Assembly: GCA_046462535.1 (NCBI GenBank)
Contig: JBKGVF010000007.1
Location: 1 to 64,000, forward strand
Length of the DNA: 64,000 nt
Reading direction: 5' to 3'
DNA from: JAAZCI01 sp046462535
Lineage (GTDB): Bacteria; Pseudomonadota; Gammaproteobacteria; Cardiobacteriales; Wohlfahrtiimonadaceae
Part shown: positions 26,279-34,742 of the stretch, piece after piece
How the letters are laid out: each line of letters opens with the position of its first letter
Position numbering within the stretch: the first letter of the stretch is position 1
The notes under the pieces: generated by a model
The model's database searches: none
Seen by the model: the letters and a program-made list of their open reading frames with translations, nothing else
Told to the model about the DNA's origin: nothing
Program-made: the position numbers and the translations under genes

Positions 26279-26839
26279 ATGCGTTACATCTATTTAGCCG
26301 CTTATGTTGGCTCGATCTTGATTGCTAATCTGTTGATCGATAAATTTGTTCCACTCCCCTATTTTGGACTCTTAAGCTTGGGGACAGTCTTCTTCGCTTT
26401 TGTCTTCACTCTCCGAGATCATCTTCATCGGTTCGGCTTACGTTTTGCACTCTTTGGGATTGCGTTAGCACTATTAGTGAATACTCTCTTTGGAGTGATA
26501 TTTGCTATCCCTACACGATTTTTAATCGCCTCTTTTTTAGCGATCTTGTTAAGTGAGTTAGCAGATACAGCAGTTTTTGAGCGATTGAAAGAGCGCTCTT
26601 GGGCCACTAAAGTGCTTGCGAGTAATGGGGTCAGTGTTCCTATCGATAGTGCTGTTATGACAATGATCGCCTTTTATGGCGTGATGAGTGGGCGGGAGAT
26701 GGTAGAGATTATCTTTGCTGATATTTTGGCTAAATATCTAATTGCATCAACGATTCTTATACGCCCCGAAACCTTAAGTAGGGTGAGAAGCATTCTATGT
26801 AATTCATCAACATCAGTTAAGAAGGAGCAAGGTATTTAA
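26279..26839 (+). CDS. VUT-family (YhhQ-like) queuosine precursor transporter
   Basis: A 186-residue polytopic membrane protein with five to six hydrophobic spans. The VFFAFVFTLRDHLHRFG segment and the LSELADTAVFERLKER and SVPIDSAVMTMIAFYG blocks match the VUT/YhhQ family, which imports preQ0 or preQ1. It is shorter than E. coli YhhQ (221). AAGGA lies five bases before the ATG. The partner gene 3 bases downstream encodes a QueF-like protein, which supports a queuosine salvage role. No preQ1 riboswitch was recognised in the 158-base upstream gap. Confidence 0.82.
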   Translation: MRYIYLAAYVGSILIANLLIDKFVPLPYFGLLSLGTVFFAFVFTLRDHLHRFGLRFALFGIALALLVNTLFGVIFAIPTRFLIASFLAILLSELADTAVFERLKERSWATKVLASNGVSVPIDSAVMTMIAFYGVMSGREMVEIIFADILAKYLIASTILIRPETLSRVRSILCNSSTSVKKEQGI

Positions 26840-26842
26840 GCG

Positions 26843-27271
26843 ATGTTTATTCCAGAGACTCGAGCCATGAGTTACTATTCACCCCACCATGAGGTTAGCT
26901 TAGATCTGATCCCTAATCGTAATCCTGGTTTATTGATAGAGCAGGCTCATCAGCTTCAGCTACCCATTCTCTGCCCAGCAAGCAAAAATCCAGCACCAGG
27001 GTCGGAATTAGAGATTCACTACTCAGGAGGAAGATACTTTTTAGAGCTCTTCTCCCTTGAGCGCTATCTGAATGGATTTATTGGCCATCAAGAGGTGAGG
27101 GATATTGAGTATCTAGTACAAGAGGTTGCTAAGGATTGTGCCACAGCTCTAGGGGTGAGGGTTACTGTAGTGGGGCGGATCATTCTTGCCGGTCTAGCGC
27201 AGCGTCAAGTGATTAAGGTGGAAGCAGAACCCCTTAAATCTTTAATGGAGGAGCGCCGAGTGAGCCGGTAA
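26843..27271 (+). CDS. Divergent QueF-like T-fold protein (putative preQ0 reductase)
   Basis: QueF reduces the nitrile of preQ0 to preQ1 with NADPH through a covalent Cys thioimide. This 142-residue protein keeps a Cys in the right place (LCPASKNPAPGSELEIHY; compare CPVTGQPD/CPVTNQPD with a following strand) and a helix like the QueF one (SLERYLNGFIGHQEVRDIEYLV). The usual FHE triad reads VRD, so the Glu-His pair is altered. The length is like unimodular QueF, and the VUT transporter gene ends 3 bases upstream. Inference: a QueF homologue or a related T-fold enzyme in queuosine salvage. Function is not certain. Confidence 0.6.
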   Translation: MFIPETRAMSYYSPHHEVSLDLIPNRNPGLLIEQAHQLQLPILCPASKNPAPGSELEIHYSGGRYFLELFSLERYLNGFIGHQEVRDIEYLVQEVAKDCATALGVRVTVVGRIILAGLAQRQVIKVEAEPLKSLMEERRVSR

Positions 27272-27362
27272 TGGGCTCGTTGATTTGATCTTCCCATTCC
27301 TGTTTATTTTCTCTCTGTGGTAAACTGCCCTCTTTAAAATTTATAGATGAGGAGAGGCATTA

Positions 27363-28718
27363 ATGAGTCAAAAGAGAAGGAGACGGGGGCGGCGCAGACG
27401 GTTACCTGCTGAGCCTATCCAGGTGTATATCGAAGATCTTGCTCATGATGGGCGAGGGGTTGCAAAGGTGGAGGAGAAGGTGCTCTTTGTCGATGGCGCC
27501 TTACCTGGTGAAGAGGTGATGGCGCAATATACACGAATTCGAAAAGATTATGATGAAGCTCAAGTGGTGGAGGTGTTAACAGCCTCACCTGATCGAGTAG
27601 AACCCTTTTGTGATGTGTATGGTATTTGTGGAGGTTGCCGCCTACAACATTTAGATGCAGAGCGTCAGATTGAGTTTAAAGCGAATCAATTGAGAGTCAA
27701 TCTTGAGCGGCAGGCGGGTCTAACAGAGTATCAGATGCTCCCCCATCTACGGGGTGCAACAGAGCATTATCGCTATAAAGCGCGCCTTGGTGTTAAGAAT
27801 GTTCCTGCTAAAGGGCGCGTATTGGTGGGTTTCCGTGAGCGATTAACCCCCTTTATTGTGGATATGGATCGCTGCCCTATTCTTGAGGAGCGAGTTGATC
27901 AGTTAATTTCCCCCTTATCTACCCTTATTGGTGAGCTCTCTATTGCAGCAAAGTTACCCCAGATTGAGGTGGCGATAGGTGATCAGTGTCATGCGCTTAG
28001 TCTGCGTATTTTAGAGACACCCTCAGCAGAAGATTTAGAGCGTCTAAAGGCGTTTGAGGCGGAGCATGATCTTCTTCTCTATCTGCAGCCGGGGAATGAG
28101 GCTACTACAGAGGCACTCTCAGAGCGAGGGGCGTCTGATCAAGCAATCCATTACCGATTATTAGATGATTTAACACTCTACTTTAAGCCTTATCATTTTA
28201 CACAGGTCAATCCGGAAATGAATGATAAGATGGTGCGACAGGCGCTCAATCTCTTACAGCTAAAGGGGGATGAGCATCTCTTAGATCTCTTTTGTGGTTT
28301 AGGTAATTTCACATTAGCGTTAGCCACCGAGGCGGGATCAGTGATCGGTGTTGAAGGAGATCAAAGCTTAACTGAGTGGGCTGAGCGCAACGCAGAATAT
28401 AACAATATTAAGAATGTTGCTTTTCATTGTGCTGACTTAACAGAGGATCAGAGTGATGCCCCGTGGATGAAGCAGAAGTATGATGCAATCTTGGTGGACC
28501 CACCGCGTTCAGGTGCCTTAGAGATGATGCCTTATCTTGGTGAGCTTGCCCCTAAAAAGATCCTCTATGTTTCATGTCATCCGGCAACTTTAGCACGGGA
28601 TTTAGCGCTCTTAACACAAGAGTATCCTTATGAACTTGTTTCCGCAGGAGTTATGGATATGTTCCCCCATACTGCCCATGTGGAATCTATGGCTCTTTTA
28701 GAGCGAAAAGAGTCTTAG
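27363..28718 (+). CDS. rlmD: 23S rRNA (uracil-1939 C5) methyltransferase RlmD
   Basis: RlmD methylates U1939 of 23S rRNA. The 451-residue protein begins with a very basic tail (KRRRRGRRRR) and a TRAM domain (about 20-75). The 4Fe-4S cysteines follow in FCDVYGICGGCRLQHL, and the SAM-binding domain has LLDLFCGLGNFTLALA. The catalytic block is VDPPRSGALEMM, with the nucleophilic Cys in ILYVSCHPATLARDL. The final SMALLERK matches the family end. GAGGAGAGG lies upstream of the ATG. Alone between two gaps. Confidence 0.96.
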   Translation: MSQKRRRRGRRRRLPAEPIQVYIEDLAHDGRGVAKVEEKVLFVDGALPGEEVMAQYTRIRKDYDEAQVVEVLTASPDRVEPFCDVYGICGGCRLQHLDAERQIEFKANQLRVNLERQAGLTEYQMLPHLRGATEHYRYKARLGVKNVPAKGRVLVGFRERLTPFIVDMDRCPILEERVDQLISPLSTLIGELSIAAKLPQIEVAIGDQCHALSLRILETPSAEDLERLKAFEAEHDLLLYLQPGNEATTEALSERGASDQAIHYRLLDDLTLYFKPYHFTQVNPEMNDKMVRQALNLLQLKGDEHLLDLFCGLGNFTLALATEAGSVIGVEGDQSLTEWAERNAEYNNIKNVAFHCADLTEDQSDAPWMKQKYDAILVDPPRSGALEMMPYLGELAPKKILYVSCHPATLARDLALLTQEYPYELVSAGVMDMFPHTAHVESMALLERKES

Positions 28719-28767
28719 ATCGCTTTAGGTGGAATGATTATCTATCGACTAATTGGAGTGGTTGGTT

Positions 28768-29652
28768 ATGCAGTTATTTAAAAACGCACTTATTTATCAA
28801 ATTGAAGAGTCCTTTACGCTTAGTGAGGAGGTGCTAGAGAGCAGCTTATCTGAATCTCCCTTAATGCCATGCGGTAAGGAGGAGGTGGAGCGCTTTGGCT
28901 GGCTGCCTGCTTATAGTGAAGGGGAGCAGTTTGTTGAGCAGATTAATCAAGCACTCTTTTTCCGTCTTGGTATTGAGGAGAAGAAGATTCCAAGACGTGT
29001 GATTCAGACCGCAGTTGAGCAGAAGGCGCAGGAACATAATCTCGACTTGTCAAATCGTAGTCGTTATAAAGAGGTGGAAGAGGTCGTGCTTCAGGAGCTG
29101 ATTCGGGGTGCTTATCCTGAGCGAAGTTCAATTGTTGCCTATATTGATATGGAGAGGAGGTGGCTGATTATTGATGCAACAAGTCTTAAGCGTGCCTCTA
29201 TATTGACAGGCGCTCTCCGTAAAAGCTTAGGATCACTACCGATTACTGCATATGCCCCTAAAGTCTCACTCCCTTTAATGATGACCCATTGGGTTAAAGA
29301 GAGATTACCGGATCAAGCATTTCAATTCCTCTCTGAAGTGGAGTTGAAGGAGTTGGAGAAAGAGGAGGGTGGTGTAGCCCGTTATCGAGGGATACCGTTA
29401 GATTCCAGTGAGATTCTACATAATATTGCAGAAGGGTGGCAGGTAACCCGTTTAGCCCTTGCGTATCAGGAGCGGATTAGCTTCTCATTAGGGGAGGATT
29501 TTATCCTTAAGCGTCTTCGCTTTCTAGAGGAGTTTTATGATGAGGTGGAGGAGAGTGATGATGCCTATCAGGCACTCTATAGTACCGTCTATCTTCAGGT
29601 CTCTCTCTTACGACATCTATTGAACGATCTTTATCAGATCTGTCATCAATAG
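28768..29652 (+). CDS. rdgC: Recombination-associated protein RdgC
   Basis: RdgC is a ring-shaped DNA-binding protein that limits RecA filament formation. From the ATG at 28768 (GGAG nine bases upstream) the 294-residue product starts MQLFKNALIYQI, the family N terminus. It shows CGKEEVERFGWLPA, KKIPRRVIQTAVEQKA, and the SILTGALRKSLGSLP segment that contacts partner subunits. A TTG at 28753 would add five residues and is not favoured. Length is close to E. coli RdgC (303). Confidence 0.94.
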   Translation: MQLFKNALIYQIEESFTLSEEVLESSLSESPLMPCGKEEVERFGWLPAYSEGEQFVEQINQALFFRLGIEEKKIPRRVIQTAVEQKAQEHNLDLSNRSRYKEVEEVVLQELIRGAYPERSSIVAYIDMERRWLIIDATSLKRASILTGALRKSLGSLPITAYAPKVSLPLMMTHWVKERLPDQAFQFLSEVELKELEKEEGGVARYRGIPLDSSEILHNIAEGWQVTRLALAYQERISFSLGEDFILKRLRFLEEFYDEVEESDDAYQALYSTVYLQVSLLRHLLNDLYQICHQ

Positions 29653-29726
29653 GGGATAGACAAGGTATAACTCTCTCTTTCTATTTTGCTTTAACACTTA
29701 CTACTTTTATGGTTACTAAATAATTT

Positions 29727-31634
29727 ATGAGTCAAACCCAATATACAGCCCAATCAATCGAAGTTCTTTCTGGTTTAGATCCGGTTCGTAAGCGGCCGGG
29801 GATGTATACCGATACCAGTCGCCCAAATCACATTCTTCAAGAGGTAATTGATAACTCTGTTGATGAGGCACTGGCAGGTTATGCGACTGAAATTACGGTG
29901 ACCCTCTATAAAGATGGTTTCTTAGGGGTAGTTGATAATGGTCGGGGGATGCCGGTTGATATACATCCTGAGCATGGTGTGAGTGGAGTAGAGTTGATTT
30001 TAGCTACCCTCCATGCAGGTGGGAAATTTAATCAAGATAATTATCAATACTCAGGGGGGCTTCATGGTGTAGGGGTTGCAGTAGTGAATGCCCTCTCTAA
30101 AGAGTTTAAGGTTTATGTTAAGCGTGATGGGCGACAACATAAGATTACATTTGAGAATGGGGATAAAGCCAGTGACTTAGAGGAGATAGGGCGGGTAGGA
30201 AAGAGTGATCGGGGGACAGAGATCCGTTTTTTACCTGATGCGCAATATTTTGATACGGTTCGGATTGGGAAAAAGGCGCTCTCTGATCTCTTAAAGGCAA
30301 AAGCGATTCTCTGTGCAGGATTGAAGATCACTCTGATTGATGAGACGGCAAAAGAGGGTGAGGAGAGACATCAGGAGTGGTGTTATGAGTCGGGAGTGGA
30401 GGAGTATCTTTACGACTCACTCGAGACGATCGATTATCTCCCTAATGAGATTATTTTAGGGGAGTATAAGGGGGAGCATGAGGAGATTATTTGGGGGTTA
30501 GCGTGGAGTGAGGTGGGCTCTCCATTAATGACGGAGAGTTATGTTAACTTAATCCCCACAACATTAGGAGGAACACATGTTAATGGACTTAAGGCGGGGA
30601 TAACGGAGGCGTTACGGGATTTTTCTCAGCAGCGCGGATTACTGCCGAGAGGTGTTCGTATTGCACCTGATGATACATTTGCTCATCTTAATTACCTCTT
30701 GTCGGTCAAGATGCAAGAGCCACAATTTTCTGGTCAAACAAAGGAGCGCTTAAGTTCACGTGAGATTGCATCGATTATCACTAATGCAGTTAAAGATTAT
30801 CTTAGTTTATGGCTCAATAATAATGTTGAGGAGGCGGAGGCGATCGCTGAACTGGTGATTAGTGCAGCTCAAAAACGATTAAAGAGCTCTCGTGCTGTGG
30901 TTCGTAAGCGGGTATCTCAAGGGCCGAAACTGCCTGGGAAGTTAGCGGATTGTGTGAGCACTGATGTGAACTTAACAGAACTCTTTTTAGTGGAGGGAGA
31001 CTCAGCGGGAGGGTCGGCAAAGCAAGCTAGAGATCGTGATAATCAAGCAGTTATGGCGCTACGTGGTAAGATTTTGAATACTTGGGAGGTGCCAACGAGT
31101 GAAATTTTAGCATCCAATGAGATTCATGATATCTCTGTTGCCATCGGGGTCGATCCTAATAGTGACGATATCTCTAATCTTCGATATGGCAAGATCTGTA
31201 TCTTAGCTGATGCTGACTCGGATGGTCTCCATATTGCTACATTAATCTGTGCACTTTTTCTAAAGCACTTTCCTAAATTAGTAGAGGCAGGACACCTCTT
31301 TGTTGCGCTTCCTCCTCTATACCGTATCGATATTGGGAAAGAGGTGTTTTATGCATTAGATGAAGAGGAGAAGGAACATATTTTAAAGAGGCATGAGAAG
31401 AAGCGCGGGAAGATCTCAATGACGCGATTTAAAGGGTTAGGGGAGATGAATCCTCTCCAGTTACGAGAGACCACTATGAGTTATAGTACCCGTCGCTTAG
31501 TGCAGCTAGTTGTTGATGAGCGAAATTCAGCAGAGCAGATCTTTAATAAACTACTCAGTCGAAATGAGCGGCAAACCCGTAGAGAGTGGATCGAAAATAG
31601 CAGTTTTATTGAGGTGGTTAATGAAAATTCTTGA
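29727..31634 (+). CDS. parE: DNA topoisomerase IV subunit B
   Basis: ParE supplies the ATPase half of topoisomerase IV, which unlinks daughter chromosomes. The 635-residue protein has the GHKL motifs (VIDNSVDEALAG, VVDNGRGMPVD, SGGLHGVGVAVVNAL), the transducer domain, and a TOPRIM domain with LVEGDSAGGSAKQARD and ILADADSDGLHI. The short length and the RGKILNTWEV sequence separate it from GyrB. No ribosome site is evident before the ATG at 29727, although the N terminus fits the family. No parC nearby. Confidence 0.95.
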   Translation: MSQTQYTAQSIEVLSGLDPVRKRPGMYTDTSRPNHILQEVIDNSVDEALAGYATEITVTLYKDGFLGVVDNGRGMPVDIHPEHGVSGVELILATLHAGGKFNQDNYQYSGGLHGVGVAVVNALSKEFKVYVKRDGRQHKITFENGDKASDLEEIGRVGKSDRGTEIRFLPDAQYFDTVRIGKKALSDLLKAKAILCAGLKITLIDETAKEGEERHQEWCYESGVEEYLYDSLETIDYLPNEIILGEYKGEHEEIIWGLAWSEVGSPLMTESYVNLIPTTLGGTHVNGLKAGITEALRDFSQQRGLLPRGVRIAPDDTFAHLNYLLSVKMQEPQFSGQTKERLSSREIASIITNAVKDYLSLWLNNNVEEAEAIAELVISAAQKRLKSSRAVVRKRVSQGPKLPGKLADCVSTDVNLTELFLVEGDSAGGSAKQARDRDNQAVMALRGKILNTWEVPTSEILASNEIHDISVAIGVDPNSDDISNLRYGKICILADADSDGLHIATLICALFLKHFPKLVEAGHLFVALPPLYRIDIGKEVFYALDEEEKEHILKRHEKKRGKISMTRFKGLGEMNPLQLRETTMSYSTRRLVQLVVDERNSAEQIFNKLLSRNERQTRREWIENSSFIEVVNENS

Positions 31635-31805
31635 TCTGACTTCGAGAAGATGTGAGTTCGGTTTGTTTTTACGCTAGGTAAGTAGTACTATTTACCATTA
31701 ATTTATCAGTTTTACATTATTTAACTAAAGGTAAGGCTTTAAAAAGAGAGGTTTATCCAGTTTTTTGAGGTCTTTTGCTTACATTTTAAGGAAGGGAGGG
31801 TTGTT

Positions 31806-32846
31806 GTGGCTAAACGACCGGTAAAGGCAATCGGGGTAGATATAGGAAGCTCCGCGATTAAAATGGCTGAAGCTACTCGTATTGGTGACCAATATACAAT
31901 CGAGCGTGCTGCCATCTATGAGCTCGATGAGGATGTGTGGAAAGATGGTATACCTGATGACTTAGAGGTTGCAAAAATCCATCTTCAGAGGGCATTAAAG
32001 ATGTTCGGTTCTTCGACAAAAAATATTGTTATGTCGGTACCAACTTCGGCATTGGTTGTGCGTAATGAGGTGCTCGATGCTGCTTTGCGGGGCGATGAGT
32101 TATGGAATACGATTGAAGCTAACTTGCCACAATATATGCCATTCACCTCAGAGGAGGTGATGCTCGACTTTCAGATAATGGGGCCAACAGAAGGGGTTTC
32201 TGGTAGTAATGATGTCCTAATCACTGCTGTTCAGAAAGATTACGTTAATTTACGTGATCTTGTTACGGAGATGGCAGGTTATAAACTGACGTTACTTGAT
32301 GGAGATATCTATGCCCTTCTTCGTCTGATAGGTCTTAAAGAGCCATTAGAGAGTTACTCTAATTATGATGGGATTGCTTTAATTGAGATCGGATTATACC
32401 GCACCGGATTTCATGTGGTCTTAGGAAATGGGGTTATCTATGTCCGTGAGTTTCCGATTGGTGGTGAGCGCCTGACTGAGATCATCTCTGATCTGGGTAA
32501 TCTCTCTTTAGGAGAGGCAGAGGAGCGTAAAATTAATGGTGACTGGAGTAATGACCCTATCCTACAAGAAGCTCATTTGCGTTTTACCGATGAGATTGGT
32601 GAGCAAGCACTATCAGCATTAGAGGTCTATCTGCCTAATAATCCTCAGGTGGAGTTGCGCCGTATCTTCGTTACAGGTGGATCAGCTAATATTCCTGGCT
32701 TAGTCAGTGCATTGAGTGAGAAGTTTAATGAGGAGTTGGTTGGTTTGAATCCACTTGATTATGTCGATTTTTCAGATCAAGTTATGAAGAAGTCACCCGC
32801 ATCATTAAGTATTGCGTGTGGTTTAGCGATTAGGAGTTTAGATTAA
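31806..32846 (+). CDS. pilM: Type IV pilus assembly protein PilM
   Basis: PilM is a cytoplasmic actin-like ATPase that binds the PilN N terminus and links the inner-membrane alignment complex to the motor. The 346-residue protein has the ASKHA phosphate-1 loop (GVDIGSSAIKMAEA), the IEIGLYRTGFHV phosphate-2 region and the adenosine motif VTGGSANIPGL. The GTG start at 31806 is supported by GGGAGG six bases upstream. It opens the pilMNOPQ operon; its stop overlaps the pilN start by one base. The 170-base upstream gap holds no clear sigma-54 site. Confidence 0.93.
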   Translation: MAKRPVKAIGVDIGSSAIKMAEATRIGDQYTIERAAIYELDEDVWKDGIPDDLEVAKIHLQRALKMFGSSTKNIVMSVPTSALVVRNEVLDAALRGDELWNTIEANLPQYMPFTSEEVMLDFQIMGPTEGVSGSNDVLITAVQKDYVNLRDLVTEMAGYKLTLLDGDIYALLRLIGLKEPLESYSNYDGIALIEIGLYRTGFHVVLGNGVIYVREFPIGGERLTEIISDLGNLSLGEAEERKINGDWSNDPILQEAHLRFTDEIGEQALSALEVYLPNNPQVELRRIFVTGGSANIPGLVSALSEKFNEELVGLNPLDYVDFSDQVMKKSPASLSIACGLAIRSLD

Positions 32847-33418
32847 TGAATACTATTAGAATCAATCTGCTTCCTTGGCGTGATGAGGAGCGCCTAATGC
32901 GAGAGAATACCTTTAAGCGTATTCTTGTCTACTCATCTTTGGTGGGGGTGTTAATTGGTCTGTTAGGACTCGTTTGGATGAAGCTTGCAGTAGATCAACA
33001 AAAGAATAGGGTCGTTGCAATTGATACAGCGATTCAGACTCGTTATAAAGGGGCAGAACAGCTTCTAGCAGAGAATGAGAAGATTGTCGAGGAGCTTAAA
33101 GAGCGCTTGCGAATATTAGGTGAACTTACAGATCAACGAAATAAAGTAGTACAAGTGATGGAGGATCTTGCTTCTGCAGAAGTTGAAGGTATCTTTATCT
33201 ATGGGCTTGACTTTGAGGTGGATAAGCTGATTTTTGGTAGCATCTCTGATAGTAATGATGCACTGGTTGACTATCTAGATGTCTTAGAAAATAAGGTTGG
33301 TTTAACCCCCATTCCTGACTTCTCTGAGAATAATATCTTAGGTAAAAAGTTAATTGATGTGAGTTTAGAGATTAGCCCATCCGATTTTGAAAAACTCAAT
33401 ATAAAAACTGGGGAGTAA
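32846..33418 (+). CDS. pilN: Type IV pilus inner-membrane protein PilN
   Basis: PilN is a bitopic inner-membrane protein that pairs with PilO in the periplasm. The 190-residue product starts MNTIRINLLPWRDEERL, the conserved PilN stretch INLLPWR that docks into PilM. One membrane span follows (about residues 24-45), then a coiled coil (AEQLLAENEKIVEELKERL), and a periplasmic ferredoxin-like domain. The start overlaps the pilM stop as TAATG. Length matches other PilN proteins. Confidence 0.93.
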   Translation: MNTIRINLLPWRDEERLMRENTFKRILVYSSLVGVLIGLLGLVWMKLAVDQQKNRVVAIDTAIQTRYKGAEQLLAENEKIVEELKERLRILGELTDQRNKVVQVMEDLASAEVEGIFIYGLDFEVDKLIFGSISDSNDALVDYLDVLENKVGLTPIPDFSENNILGKKLIDVSLEISPSDFEKLNIKTGE

Positions 33419-33421
33419 GTC

Positions 33422-34096
33422 ATGAATGTTAATTTAAATGAAATTCTATCGATACGAAAATTAGCAAGTCTCCCACTCTTTATTCGTCTGCTAATAGCAT
33501 TAGGGGTAATGGTAGTAACGGCTATTGTAGTAGCAGTGGTTTCCGTTGTGTTTATAACACGTAGTACTGATGAGCTTGCACGCTATAAGCAGGAAGAGGA
33601 GACAAAGATGGCCCAACTTGCTAAGGCGCAGAAAGCACAGATTGAGGCCGAAGTATATCAGGAGGCGATTCATAGCGCCCAAGATACGCTAGAGGAGATT
33701 AGCAAAAAATTACCAAGCGGAATTGATGCAGCTAGCTTTTTAAAGCAACTTAATAGCAATGCCCGTCAAAATGGGATCAAGGTAATACGCTCGAAAGCTT
33801 ATCCAACAGAAAATAAAGGATTTATTGAAGAGATTCCTATTGAGATAGCTGGATGTGCAACGTATCACCAATTAGGGAGTTTTGTTGCTAATCTCTCTGA
33901 GCTAGAGCGCATTATTACACTTGAGAAGTTTGCCATGAGTAGTCATGAGATTTATAGCAATCGAGAGTTAGGTGGCATGGTGAGTGTTAAGCCTGCAATG
34001 CGTGATGCATCTAATATTGGTGAAGAGTGTGCGAGCAATAAGAGTTTGCCCTTTATCGCTAAGATTTCTACCTATCGCTATAAAGATGAGAATTAA
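33422..34096 (+). CDS. pilO: Type IV pilus inner-membrane protein PilO
   Basis: PilO dimerises with PilN and, through PilP, connects to the secretin. The 224-residue protein has an N-terminal span (about residues 20-45, LLIALGVMVVTAIVVAVVSV), then a coiled coil (YKQEEETKMAQLAKAQKAQ), then a compact periplasmic domain beginning near KKLPSGIDAASFLKQLN. It starts 3 bases after pilN. Family calls rest on position and topology plus the LPSGID motif shared with other PilO proteins. Confidence 0.92.
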   Translation: MNVNLNEILSIRKLASLPLFIRLLIALGVMVVTAIVVAVVSVVFITRSTDELARYKQEEETKMAQLAKAQKAQIEAEVYQEAIHSAQDTLEEISKKLPSGIDAASFLKQLNSNARQNGIKVIRSKAYPTENKGFIEEIPIEIAGCATYHQLGSFVANLSELERIITLEKFAMSSHEIYSNRELGGMVSVKPAMRDASNIGEECASNKSLPFIAKISTYRYKDEN

Positions 34097-34112
34097 GTAA
34101 AGGGGATTGATA

Positions 34113-34718
34113 ATGTCGTATCCATTTAAGAGTAGATATAAAGGGGTCACTGCATTAATTGCTACCCTTGTGCTTACAGGATGTTTAGAAGGATATACCA
34201 GCAACAGTGAAGATATTGAACAGATGATCAGCGATAGTTTTCTTGAGGTTAAGCGTAATACTCGCCTAACTGTAGAGGAGTTGTTGCCAAAGCAGATGTT
34301 TGAGAGCATACATAAAGATTATGAGGGGAGTAACTATCGTGACCCATTCCAGATCTTAGATACAATCGAGGCTCTCTTTGCTGAACAGATTGCAGAGGAG
34401 GGTGGAAATCCTTACGTTTTAGAGTTTGACCCCACAAGACCTGAGGGGTACACCCCAAGTCCTTACGAGAGTTATGAACTTGAATCATTTAGAATGATTG
34501 GCGTCTTAGGATTAGCCAATGGAGACTACTCGGCCCTTGTTGATATGGGTGAGAATCGTATAGTGACCATTGATATTGGTGATTATATGGGAACAAATTT
34601 TGGTGAGGTTGTTGACATTACCGAAACTTATATCGAGCTGCATGAGAAGTATGCGGCGGACGATCAAGGTGAGTGGTACCTGCAATCAACATTTATTAAT
34701 TTAGATATAAAACAGTAA
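34113..34718 (+). CDS. pilP: Type IV pilus lipoprotein PilP
   Basis: PilP is an inner-membrane lipoprotein whose beta domain binds the N0 domain of PilQ. The 201-residue product has a lipobox LTGC (Cys24), a long disordered stretch, the YRDPFQ block and a C-terminal HR-type beta domain (MIGVLGLANGDYSALVDMG, VTIDIGDYMGTNFG). I start at ATG 34113, where AGGGG is seven bases upstream, rather than the TTG at 34107. It is a little longer than many PilP homologues (about 175). Confidence 0.91.
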   Translation: MSYPFKSRYKGVTALIATLVLTGCLEGYTSNSEDIEQMISDSFLEVKRNTRLTVEELLPKQMFESIHKDYEGSNYRDPFQILDTIEALFAEQIAEEGGNPYVLEFDPTRPEGYTPSPYESYELESFRMIGVLGLANGDYSALVDMGENRIVTIDIGDYMGTNFGEVVDITETYIELHEKYAADDQGEWYLQSTFINLDIKQ

Positions 34719-34742
34719 GAGTCTGGGTATTTAGGAGAAATC

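Noticed and set aside
31635..31805. Sigma-54 promoter before pilM
   Set aside because: No GG-N10-GC pattern with the usual -24/-12 motif was found.
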